From contig CABUMF010000037.1 in assembly GCA_902492655.1 (NCBI GenBank), positions 1 through 19,491 of the forward strand: a stretch of 19,491 nt of DNA, read 5' to 3'. Position 1 is the stretch's first letter. Each line of letters opens with the position of its first letter. The position numbers and the translations under genes were made by a program. This DNA comes from an uncultured Eubacteriales bacterium. Lineage in GTDB: Bacteria; Bacillota; Clostridia; HGM11514. Below the pieces are notes generated by a model. The model was not told where the DNA came from. It searched no databases and saw only the letters and a program-made list of their open reading frames with translations. Below, piece after piece: positions 6,036-12,673 of the stretch.

Positions 6036-8546
6036 ATGAAGAATTTTCTTAAAATTGCAGGCATCGTACTGATAATAATTCTCGGGGCATACACAGGTGC
6101 TTTTGCACAGCAAGATATCAGACCGAAAGACCTTATTTTCACTCCCGAGGGGGAAGGTAAATATATCTATTCAAACAATCCGGAATTTATTACCCGTGAT
6201 TTGCTCGCCGATTATTCCAATCAAAACCCCACCTACCTTATGAGCAATGAGGAAATGGGACCCGACAAATACGCAATGTTTATTTCTCATGTAAATCATA
6301 CAAAAATTCTTTCCGACGCAAACACCATAAAGGAAAAGGGCTTTGAAATCGAGCTCGATGTGCTTTTTAAGGCTGAGGAGGACACGGAAATTGTCTTTAC
6401 CGCGCTCGGCTTTGAGGTTCCCGAAAACAAATATTATTACTCAAACGGCATCCGTCACACCTTTGAAGAGCCGTGGGGCTGCCTTAATGCCTGGGCAAAC
6501 TATCTTAAGGTCCCCATAAGGCAGATTGAATCGGGCAAAAAGTATGTACCGGAATACACCGAGGAAAGAACCGTAACAATCAAAAAGGGCGAAAGCTTCT
6601 GGATAAGTGAAATTATAGAAAACTACCGAACGGTTCCGTTTTTCAGACCCGTTCATATGCTTGCGGATTTTGAGATAAAATCGGGGCTTTGCGACATAAA
6701 TGTGGCGGCACTCAAGTCAAACGGCAGTATAGGTGACAGAAGTAATTTCAATCCGAACGCTTCATTTGCCAAATATCAAAAGGACAGGCAGTATAAAGGC
6801 ATTGCCGATTCTCTGAACATTGTTTCGACAAATCTTAATTATACGGTAGACGCAACGGTATATAACAACACAAAGCTTCCCGTTACGGTTTATAATCAAA
6901 CAGCTCCGGAAAGCGGAAACTATACGCAGACCTGGGTAACCCACATAAACCCGAAGGCGAACATTACCGAAACCTACCATGTTGCGGAATCGGATATGCT
7001 CAAGTTTACATATAAGGACGACAACAAGCTGAAGCTTTACGGCAGAACCGTTCCCGAGGAAGAAAAGGACAATATTTGGCATTTTGACACAACCCACAGT
7101 GATTGGGACATATACCCCGGAAGCAAATGCGGATACAAAAAATATGATTTTGTTCCAAACTACGAAATTCCCGCCGATGTGACGGATTATTCAACCTGTA
7201 ATCTCGGAAACTACGGCGTTAAAACACGCTATAACATATCCGTAAAGAATGACGGCTGGAAAACAAGGTACATAAATTACGGTCTTATTTGCGAATCAAA
7301 CATTATTGTTATGCTGTACGATAAGGACGGCAACCCCGCAATACCTTACGCTCTTTGCAAGGGTGCAACGGATGCGGTTGAAACCGACACGATTTTAAGC
7401 ATACCGCTCCTTCCGCAGCAAACAACGGATTTTACAATCGAGGTTATTCTCCCCACAAATTACAACGGCGCAATAATGAACACGCTTACAATCATGAACG
7501 AAGAAACGAATGTTATGGTTTATGAGCCGTCGCTTGATATTTACTCGAAAAATTCAAAATTGGCGGGAGATAAGCATATAAAGTGGCAAGGGAGGGATTT
7601 ATATACCTCCGATAATCTGTCAGACTGGGTAAAAGCCGACATTTCCGAGCAAACCAAAAAAATATTTGACGGAAGCCGAGAAGAATTTGAATTTATAAAA
7701 ACAGACGACGGCTTCATGGCAAAGTCCACGCTTTATGACGGAAGATCGTATTATCTTGCGGAGGACTTTTACAGAACCGTTTATTTCCTCGATGAAAGCT
7801 TTAATCTTAAATCCCAATATAAGTTTTCGAGCTACCCGACATATATTTCCTACGCAAACGGAATATATTATGTGTATGCAGGAGCCCTATATCAGTCCGC
7901 GGACGGCGTTACATGGTATTTGTGCGACAGCATTGATCCCTTCCCGGTTGACAATTTAACGGGAAATCCCGTAAGACTTAAAAACAAAGAGGCAAATGTT
8001 CTTTTGGGCGAAAAATATGTTCCCCTTAAAACGGAAGGCTTTGAAATACCATATATTGACATTTTGGGCAGTACCTACTTTTTCGCGAATAAAGGGTTTA
8101 TTTACACCTCTTCCGACGGCGTTTACTGGAAATGCGACAAGCTCTCAGAGCCCTGTGAAACGATTAATAAAGCGGGAAATGAAATAATCGTAAACGAAAA
8201 TCAAATTATTGAAGCACCGAATACCGACTTTGCCCCCGTGATAATCGCAAAGGGTAATGCGCTGTCCTTTTCCGTCACGCCCGAAATTTCAACCGACGGT
8301 ATAACCATGGTTCCGTTGAGATTTTTGGCGGAAAGCCTCGGGAAGGATGTTTCCTGGAGCGATGAGGAAAACTGCGTAACGGTTGAAGGCTTAAAAATAA
8401 TACCCTGGTCAACAAAAATCGGAAATACCGAATTTGCAACCAACATTTATTATAAAAACGGAAGTATTATGGTTCCCATAAGACCTCTTTGCGAACAGCT
8501 CGGATTCTCGGTCAGCTTTGATAACGGAATAATCTCGATAGATTGA
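6036..8546 (+). CDS. Large secreted protein with Asp-box-like motifs and C-terminal copper-amine-oxidase-N (stalk) domain
   Basis: The product is 836 aa with a Sec signal peptide (MKNFLKIAGIVLIIILGAYT, cut near AFA-QQD). Residues ~25-500 are mostly beta-rich and match no domain I recognise. From ~520 to ~710 the pattern S-x-D-G-x-x-W recurs (QSADGVTW near 620, TSSDGVYW near 693, with a weaker TSDNLSDW near 524), as in Asp-box/BNR propeller proteins. The last ~105 residues form a copper-amine-oxidase-N domain (ITMVPLRFLAESLG; IMVPIRPLCEQLG). Both parts suggest a cell-surface, perhaps glycan-binding role; no enzyme active site is evident. The start at 6036 follows GGAGAG at 6026-6031; the in-frame ATG at 6024 overlaps that site. 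The divergent L,D-transpeptidase-like gene has the same type of stalk domain. A bidirectional terminator follows. Confidence 0.82.
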   Translation: MKNFLKIAGIVLIIILGAYTGAFAQQDIRPKDLIFTPEGEGKYIYSNNPEFITRDLLADYSNQNPTYLMSNEEMGPDKYAMFISHVNHTKILSDANTIKEKGFEIELDVLFKAEEDTEIVFTALGFEVPENKYYYSNGIRHTFEEPWGCLNAWANYLKVPIRQIESGKKYVPEYTEERTVTIKKGESFWISEIIENYRTVPFFRPVHMLADFEIKSGLCDINVAALKSNGSIGDRSNFNPNASFAKYQKDRQYKGIADSLNIVSTNLNYTVDATVYNNTKLPVTVYNQTAPESGNYTQTWVTHINPKANITETYHVAESDMLKFTYKDDNKLKLYGRTVPEEEKDNIWHFDTTHSDWDIYPGSKCGYKKYDFVPNYEIPADVTDYSTCNLGNYGVKTRYNISVKNDGWKTRYINYGLICESNIIVMLYDKDGNPAIPYALCKGATDAVETDTILSIPLLPQQTTDFTIEVILPTNYNGAIMNTLTIMNEETNVMVYEPSLDIYSKNSKLAGDKHIKWQGRDLYTSDNLSDWVKADISEQTKKIFDGSREEFEFIKTDDGFMAKSTLYDGRSYYLAEDFYRTVYFLDESFNLKSQYKFSSYPTYISYANGIYYVYAGALYQSADGVTWYLCDSIDPFPVDNLTGNPVRLKNKEANVLLGEKYVPLKTEGFEIPYIDILGSTYFFANKGFIYTSSDGVYWKCDKLSEPCETINKAGNEIIVNENQIIEAPNTDFAPVIIAKGNALSFSVTPEISTDGITMVPLRFLAESLGKDVSWSDEENCVTVEGLKIIPWSTKIGNTEFATNIYYKNGSIMVPIRPLCEQLGFSVSFDNGIISID

Positions 8547-8552
8547 AAAAAA

Positions 8553-8585
8553 TCCTGCGGAAAAAATGACCGCAGGAATTTTTTT
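8553..8585. terminator. Bidirectional rho-independent terminator
   Basis: The perfect 8-bp stem TCCTGCGG/CCGCAGGA (8553-8560 with 8570-8577) has a T-run after it (8579-8585) and an A-run before it (8546-8552). It can therefore end transcription from both convergent genes. The T-run touches the stop codon of the minus-strand gene. Confidence 0.85.
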
Positions 8586-8820
8586 ATTTCAGAAAATCGG
8601 CTCCCGACAAAAACAGTATCGCAAGAATAATAAGCGTAGCCTTATCGGACTTTGAATCGGTAAGCAAAAGCAAAATCACGGCAAGCAGGATTATATCATC
8701 CTTTGCAATTGTGTGAAGTCCGCCTTGAATTGTATGTAACTCCTCATCCTCAACCTCCTGAGGTATAACAACCTCATCGGTGTACTCATTACTGTACGCA
8801 TCGCTGTACGGCTGTTGCAA
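8584..8820 (-). CDS. Small membrane protein of unknown function
   Basis: The product is 78 aa: an acidic N-terminal half (DEVVIPQEVEDEE) followed by two short hydrophobic stretches (IILLAVILLLLT and TLIILAILFLSG) around a charged DSKSDK turn, suggesting a membrane hairpin. The start is TTG at 8820, one nucleotide after the stop of the gene ahead, with GGGGGA 7 nt upstream. It is third in a tight three-gene operon with two small soluble proteins. Leucine-rich proteins of this shape are common in Clostridia, and I know no established function. Similar genes are often suspected of spore or envelope roles, but nothing here proves that. Confidence 0.72.
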   Translation of the reverse strand: MQQPYSDAYSNEYTDEVVIPQEVEDEELHTIQGGLHTIAKDDIILLAVILLLLTDSKSDKATLIILAILFLSGADFLK

Positions 8821-8821
8821 A

Positions 8822-9133
8822 TCACAGTCCCCCTTTAATCTCTTTGAATAAATCGGATACCTTTGTAAGGCTCAAAAGCCTTACTATTCCGTCAAGCTGA
8901 GCTGCTCTTGTTTCGTTCATATACGGTCTTAAGGAATTGAGAAGCGACACCCTCGGGTCAGGTTTCGAGTTAACTCTGTCATACGCCGATTTGATTTTCA
9001 TAATGCTCTCCACATCAAATCCGCCGTCGGAAGGCTTTTCGTGATTTTTCTTTGTTCCCAAAAGCTCGGAAATCTTATCCGCACCGCCTTCGTCCAAAAA
9101 CGCCTTGAGTTTATCCGCAATATCGTCTGCCAC
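8822..9133 (-). CDS. Small soluble protein of unknown function
   Basis: The product is 103 aa, charged, with no membrane segment. It has a low-complexity middle (KKNHEKPSDGG) and a helical C-terminal half around LLNSLRPYMNETRAAQLDGI, followed by a leucine-rich helix. The pattern L-L-x-x-L-[RK]-P-[YH]-[ML]-x-x-x-R resembles a family of small clostridial proteins encoded in the same kind of cluster; I know no function. The start is GTG at 9133 behind GGGAGGA with 7-nt spacing, and the stop of the preceding gene is 2 nt upstream. The overlap-level spacing on both sides implies cotranscription and perhaps one complex. Confidence 0.75.
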   Translation of the reverse strand: MADDIADKLKAFLDEGGADKISELLGTKKNHEKPSDGGFDVESIMKIKSAYDRVNSKPDPRVSLLNSLRPYMNETRAAQLDGIVRLLSLTKVSDLFKEIKGGL

Positions 9134-9135
9134 TT

Positions 9136-9402
9136 TTATTTCCTCCCATCCAAAATATCAATAAGTCGCCTTATTGCTTCGGGGCTTTCGGGAATACTCG
9201 GAGCACCGCTTTTTGCATCAGGCTTTATTTCGCCTATAAGCTTCACAAGCGTTTCGCGGTCGGACGCCTTGATTTTTCTTGTAAGCTCCTTGCCCTCCGG
9301 GGTTGAAACAAGTCTTTTTAAAGCCGGCATCGCTTCGGTAAATGCCTTTTTATCCATACGAGAAATCAGCTCACGAAGTACCGTATTTAAGTTATCTTCC
9401 AT
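9136..9402 (-). CDS. Small soluble helical protein of unknown function
   Basis: This 88-aa, mostly charged and helical protein has no signal peptide or membrane segment. The text MDKKAFTEAMPALKRLVSTP and SPEAIRRLIDILDG suggests two helical bundles joined by a proline-rich stretch (KSGAPSIPESPE). It is first of the three-gene operon. The ATG at 9402 is preceded by GAGGTGG. I see no clearly good -35/-10 pair in the 114-bp gap it shares with the divergent coaX gene; its promoter is unresolved. I do not recognise the family. Confidence 0.74.
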   Translation of the reverse strand: MEDNLNTVLRELISRMDKKAFTEAMPALKRLVSTPEGKELTRKIKASDRETLVKLIGEIKPDAKSGAPSIPESPEAIRRLIDILDGRK

Positions 9403-9466
9403 AATTCCACCTCAATTTTAATATATGTTTTGCAAAAAAATGTATTCTAATTATATAATATGCGTC

Positions 9467-9495
9467 TTGACTAATTTGGTGATTGAGGTTATACT
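9467..9495 (+). promoter_or_regulatory. Promoter of the coaX operon
   Basis: TTGACT (9467-9472) and TATACT (9490-9495) are separated by 17 bp. The strong GAGGAGG ribosome binding site (9502-9508) lies just after the predicted start site. Confidence 0.78.
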
Positions 9496-9516
9496 ATTAT
9501 AGAGGAGGTTTGCCAT

Positions 9517-10302
9517 ATGCTTATGCTTATTGATGTAGGAAACACAAATATCGTGTTCGGCATTCATGACAAAAAAAGAATTCTCGACAGCTGGAGAGTA
9601 TCAACAACCGCAGAACGGTCGGTGGATGAGCTTGGACTAAGCATTCTCCAGTTTTTGAAAATAAAGGGTTTTAATCCCGATGATATTGAAGATATTATTA
9701 TTTCCTCGGTTGTACCCCCAATAATGTTCACATTGGAGCGAGCCCTTGAAAAATATATAGGAAAAGAACCGATTGTAATTGACAACAAAATGGAGCTCGG
9801 TCTTAAAATCAAATACGATAACCCCGGAGAAGTCGGCGCTGACAGAATTGTCAACGCAATGGCTGTGAGAAAAATTTACGGAACACCGGCTATCATTATA
9901 GATTTCGGCACCGCAACAACATTCTGCGCAGTTGACGGCATGGGAGATTACCTCGGCGGCTCCATTCTTCCCGGAATAAAAATTTCCCTTGACGCTCTGT
10001 TTAACAAAGCCGCAAAGCTTCCGAGAATTGAGATTACAGAGCCTGATAAGGCAATCGGAACCAACACGGTATCGAGTATGCAGTCGGGTATTTATTACGG
10101 CTACGCAGGCTCTGTTGCATATATAACAAAGCGCATGAAAAAGGAGCTTGCCCCGGGCGGCAAAAAGGTTAAGGTTATCGCAACGGGCGGTCTTGCGCAC
10201 CTCATTGCGGAGGAAGCCGGCTGTATTGATGTAATTGACAGAAACCTCACCTTGGAAGGGCTTAAAATAATATACGATATAACAAAGGAAAAGAAAAAAT
10301 GA
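9517..10302 (+). CDS. coaX: Type III pantothenate kinase
   Basis: CoaX phosphorylates pantothenate with ATP, the first step of coenzyme A synthesis. The 261-aa length is normal for the family. Visible motifs are the N-terminal phosphate-binding loop DVGNTN (Asp6 to Asn11), the GADRIVNA segment with the expected catalytic Asp109, and DFGTATTF (from Asp129) of the ASKHA fold, followed by GGSILPGIKIS. Type III enzymes need a monovalent cation and escape CoA feedback inhibition. The ATG at 9517 sits 8 nt behind GAGGAGG. The stop overlaps the next gene as ATGA, so the small membrane protein is coupled to it, and serine acetyltransferase follows. Cysteine is the other precursor consumed in CoA synthesis, which gives the operon some logic. 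Confidence 0.96.
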   Translation: MLMLIDVGNTNIVFGIHDKKRILDSWRVSTTAERSVDELGLSILQFLKIKGFNPDDIEDIIISSVVPPIMFTLERALEKYIGKEPIVIDNKMELGLKIKYDNPGEVGADRIVNAMAVRKIYGTPAIIIDFGTATTFCAVDGMGDYLGGSILPGIKISLDALFNKAAKLPRIEITEPDKAIGTNTVSSMQSGIYYGYAGSVAYITKRMKKELAPGGKKVKVIATGGLAHLIAEEAGCIDVIDRNLTLEGLKIIYDITKEKKK

Positions 10303-10763
10303 ACGGTTACATTAAAGAACGGGCAAACATTCAAAGAAATCAATCAAAAAAACCGATAGTCGCACTGATTATCCTGTTTTTTGCAGTTGTGTTTTTAAGA
10401 CCGGCACATTCTGACTATGCAATTGTATATGTCATTATTTCACTTCTGCTTCTTACGGCGGCGGCATATCTTATAATATTCAAATATCTTGTGTGGTACT
10501 CGTACCAGCTTACCGAAAACGAACTCGTTTTCATAAAAAACATAGGCTCGCACGATAAATATTTAATGGTTGCACCGCTTTCTTCCATTGTAAAAATCGA
10601 AAAAAACGATGTTTCCGAAAATAAAACGATAAATTATCCCTTGGGCGACGAATTGTTCGGTTCATTCGATTACGCCGGCAAAATACGCACATTTTCATTT
10701 TCTCCGAGCGATGAGATGAAGCGGGAGCTCAAAAATGCCCTGGGAGATAGGTTTATAAATTAA
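10299..10763 (+). CDS. Small membrane protein with probable PH-like C-terminal domain
   Basis: The product is 154 aa. Two membrane helices come first (residues ~19-36, VALIILFFAVVFL, and ~42-62, VYVIISLLLLTAAAYLIIF). A soluble beta-rich C-terminal part begins at YSYQLTENELVFIKNIG and ends in a helix (EMKRELKNALG). That layout, two helices then a Y-x-L-T-x-x-x-L opening strand, resembles bacterial membrane-anchored PH-like proteins; the assignment is structural inference only. The ATG overlaps the coaX stop (ATGA), and the cysE start lies 12 nt past its stop. No role in CoA or cysteine synthesis is known to me for such a protein. Confidence 0.82.
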   Translation: MNGYIKERANIQRNQSKKPIVALIILFFAVVFLRPAHSDYAIVYVIISLLLLTAAAYLIIFKYLVWYSYQLTENELVFIKNIGSHDKYLMVAPLSSIVKIEKNDVSENKTINYPLGDELFGSFDYAGKIRTFSFSPSDEMKRELKNALGDRFIN

Positions 10764-10775
10764 GGAGTGGAAAAC

Positions 10776-11639
10776 ATGAACTATAATGCAGAGAATGCCG
10801 TTAGGAAAATTCTTGAAAGCTACGATGCTTTACCTGTGATTAACGGCACAAACAAGGATAATATACTTAACAAAGAGCTGATAATTCGGGTAACGGAAAA
10901 AATCCGCGGGCTGCTTTTCCCCGGCTTTTTCTACAACAATAAGGTCGTTGAGGACGATTATTTGTATTTTATTGTGGGAGAACAGCTTGAAGATATACAT
11001 TATATCCTGAAAAAACAAATCGAAATCGCTCTGAACGGTTCCGAGTCCAAAATGGATGCAGAAAATGCTGTAGAAAGCTTCATCGGGGCAATCCCGAAAA
11101 TAAGAGAATACCTCGATACCGATGTAAAGGCGGCGTTTGACGGCGACCCTGCGGCTTACAGTACCGATGAAATTATTTTTTCGTATCCCGGGCTTTACGC
11201 AATCACCACTTACCGCATTGCTCACGAGCTTTATACCCTCGGCGTTCCGATGATTCCGAGAATAATGACGGAGCACGCCCACAGCATAACGGGTATCGAC
11301 ATTAACCCCGGGGCTAAAATCGGCAGGTATTTCTTCATCGACCACGGAACGGGTATTGTTATCGGAGAAACCACCGAAATCGGCGATAATGTTAAAATCT
11401 ATCAGGGAGTTACCCTCGGTGCTATCTCAACAAGAAAAGGTCAACAGCTTAAAGGTATTAAAAGACATCCTACCATAGGAAACAATGTGACGATTTATTC
11501 CGGCACAAGCATTCTCGGCGGCGAAACGGTTATCGGGGACGATGCGGTGATAGGCGGAAACTCTTTCATTACTTCATCGGTAGAAGCCGGCGCTAAGGTC
11601 AGCATGAAATGCCCCGAGCTCACCATAAGCAACAAGTAA
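10776..11639 (+). CDS. cysE: Serine O-acetyltransferase
   Basis: It makes O-acetylserine from serine and acetyl-CoA, the committed step of cysteine synthesis. The 287-aa product has a helical N-terminal half, longer than in minimal forms and similar to the EpsC/SAT group. The catalytic segment is DIFSYPG-like (EIIFSYPGLYAITTYRIAHEL). The left-handed beta-helix of hexapeptide repeats runs from DINPGAKIG through DHGTGIVIGETTEIGDNV, YQGVTLGA and HPTIGNNVTIYSGTSILGG. Residues such as the DHGTG histidine and the GVTLG loop are present. The start is the ATG at 10776, 8 nt behind AAGGAG at 10762-10767; the GTG at 10767 overlaps that site and is rejected. It ends the coaX operon and is followed by the MetQNI importer genes, which suggests a sulfur amino acid neighbourhood. 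No cysK is in the window. Confidence 0.93.
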   Translation: MNYNAENAVRKILESYDALPVINGTNKDNILNKELIIRVTEKIRGLLFPGFFYNNKVVEDDYLYFIVGEQLEDIHYILKKQIEIALNGSESKMDAENAVESFIGAIPKIREYLDTDVKAAFDGDPAAYSTDEIIFSYPGLYAITTYRIAHELYTLGVPMIPRIMTEHAHSITGIDINPGAKIGRYFFIDHGTGIVIGETTEIGDNVKIYQGVTLGAISTRKGQQLKGIKRHPTIGNNVTIYSGTSILGGETVIGDDAVIGGNSFITSSVEAGAKVSMKCPELTISNK

Positions 11640-11645
11640 GCTTTT

Positions 11646-11670
11646 TAGTTATAGCTTTTATTTATAACTA
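11646..11670. repeat. AT-rich inverted repeat after cysE
   Basis: TAGTTATA (11646-11653) and TATAACTA (11663-11670) form a perfect 8-bp stem with a 9-nt loop, 6 nt after the cysE stop. It has no T-run, so it is a weak terminator candidate or an operator upstream of the metQ promoter. Confidence 0.5.
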
Positions 11671-11688
11671 AGTATTGAATATTAGTAT

Positions 11689-11717
11689 TGGACAAATAAT
11701 ACATACTGTGCTATAAT
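11689..11717 (+). promoter_or_regulatory. Promoter of the metQ-like gene
   Basis: TGGACA (11689-11694) and TATAAT (11712-11717) are separated by 17 bp; reading the -35 as TTGGAC gives 18 bp. The 112-bp gap leaves no room for an SAM or T-box riboswitch. Confidence 0.72.
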
Positions 11718-11751
11718 AAGTTCATCAAATAAAACAAAGGAGATAATTGAC

Positions 11752-12609
11752 ATGAAAAAAATTCTTAAATCCACAATTTTGGCAGTTCTTGCATTTGCGC
11801 TTGTATTCTCATTTGCAGGCTGCGGCGACAAGGCATCCGATGAAATCACCATTGCGGTTCCGAACGATCCCACCAACGAAGCAAGAGCACTTCTTCTTCT
11901 CCAGAGTCAGGGCATCATTACTCTTAAGGACAGCACAGACATCAAAGCGACCATCAAGGATATTGTCGACAATCCTCATAACATTAAGTTCAACGAGGTT
12001 GAAGCGGCACAGCTCCCGAACATTTTGAAGGATGTTGATTATGCGGTTATCAATTCAAACTACGCAATAGAAGCAAAGATTAATCCCGTTAAGGATTCTC
12101 TCGGAATTGAAGGTTCATCCTCAGCATACAGCAATATCGTTGCTGTAAAAGAGGGTACGGAAAACTCGGATAAAATCAAAGCTCTCGTTGCAGCTCTCGA
12201 AAGCCGGGAGGTTGCAGACTTTATCGCAGAAAAATATGAAGGTGCGGTTGTAAGCACGGTTGATAACCCCGGCGACGGATACGACGCTTCTGTTGATTAT
12301 GACAAACTTGCCGGCGAAACAATCACCGTTGCGGCTTCTCCCACACCCCATGCGGAAATTCTTGCGGTTGCAAAGGATATTCTCGCAAAGAAGGATGTTA
12401 ACCTTGAAGTAACCGAGTTCACAGATTACATTCAGCCCAACAATGTTGTTGAAAGCGGAGAATTTGATGCAAACTATTTCCAGCACTTTCCTTATCTTGA
12501 TGACTTCAATGAGGAAAACGGAACCCATATCGTTTCGGCAGCGGCTATCCATGTTGAGCCTATGGGTATCTACGGCGGAAAGCAGACAAGTCTTGACCCT
12601 ATAAAATAA
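11752..12609 (+). CDS. metQ: MetQ/NlpA-family substrate-binding lipoprotein with circularly permuted halves
   Basis: The 285-aa product has a lipoprotein signal peptide ending FAGC (Cys24). Residues 31-167 match what is normally the second half of MetQ: IAVPNDPTNEARALLLL, DIVDNPHNIKF, EAAQLP, AVINSNYA, then YEGAVV, normally the extreme C-terminus. A linker (~168-188, STVDNPGDGYD onward) leads to residues 189-285, which match the normal first half: ITVAASPTPHAEIL, EFTDYIQPN, DANYFQHFPYLDDFN and YGGKQTSLDPIK. In ordinary MetQ, SLDxIK runs directly into IAVPNDPTN, so the cut is exactly there. The ligand-site motifs (NDPTN, INxNY, HxPYLD) are all retained, so it should still bind methionine or a related ligand and deliver it to MetNI. 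The ATG follows AAAGGAG with 9-nt spacing. A hairpin separates it from metN. The membership is certain; retained function is inferred. Confidence 0.93.
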   Translation: MKKILKSTILAVLAFALVFSFAGCGDKASDEITIAVPNDPTNEARALLLLQSQGIITLKDSTDIKATIKDIVDNPHNIKFNEVEAAQLPNILKDVDYAVINSNYAIEAKINPVKDSLGIEGSSSAYSNIVAVKEGTENSDKIKALVAALESREVADFIAEKYEGAVVSTVDNPGDGYDASVDYDKLAGETITVAASPTPHAEILAVAKDILAKKDVNLEVTEFTDYIQPNNVVESGEFDANYFQHFPYLDDFNEENGTHIVSAAAIHVEPMGIYGGKQTSLDPIK

Positions 12610-12620
12610 TAAGAAATCCG

Positions 12621-12650
12621 GCAAAAAGGGGCTTCATAACCCCTTTTTGC
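12621..12650 (+). terminator. Strong hairpin between metQ and metN (terminator/attenuator)
   Basis: The 11-bp perfect stem GCAAAAAGGGG/CCCCTTTTTGC has an 8-nt loop and lies 11 nt after the metQ stop. The T-run is inside the 3' arm rather than beyond it. It probably stops part of the transcription, giving more binding protein than transporter, and may protect the metQ mRNA 3' end. Confidence 0.7.
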
Positions 12651-12673
12651 TTGCGTTACAAAGGTGGAAATTT

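Noticed and set aside
9637..10200. Minus-strand open frame of 187 codons
   Set aside because: It is antisense to coaX; the Cys/Asn/Arg-rich text is typical of a shadow frame.
11640..11751. SAM, T-box or other sulfur-responsive riboswitch before metQ
   Set aside because: The gap is 112 bp with a promoter ending at 11717, leaving about 30 nt of leader; no S-box or T-box motif is present.
11752..12609. Explaining the odd MetQ as a truncated or frameshifted pseudogene
   Set aside because: The frame is intact, the length is family-normal, both halves retain their conserved motifs, and signal peptide, ribosome binding site and promoter are all good.
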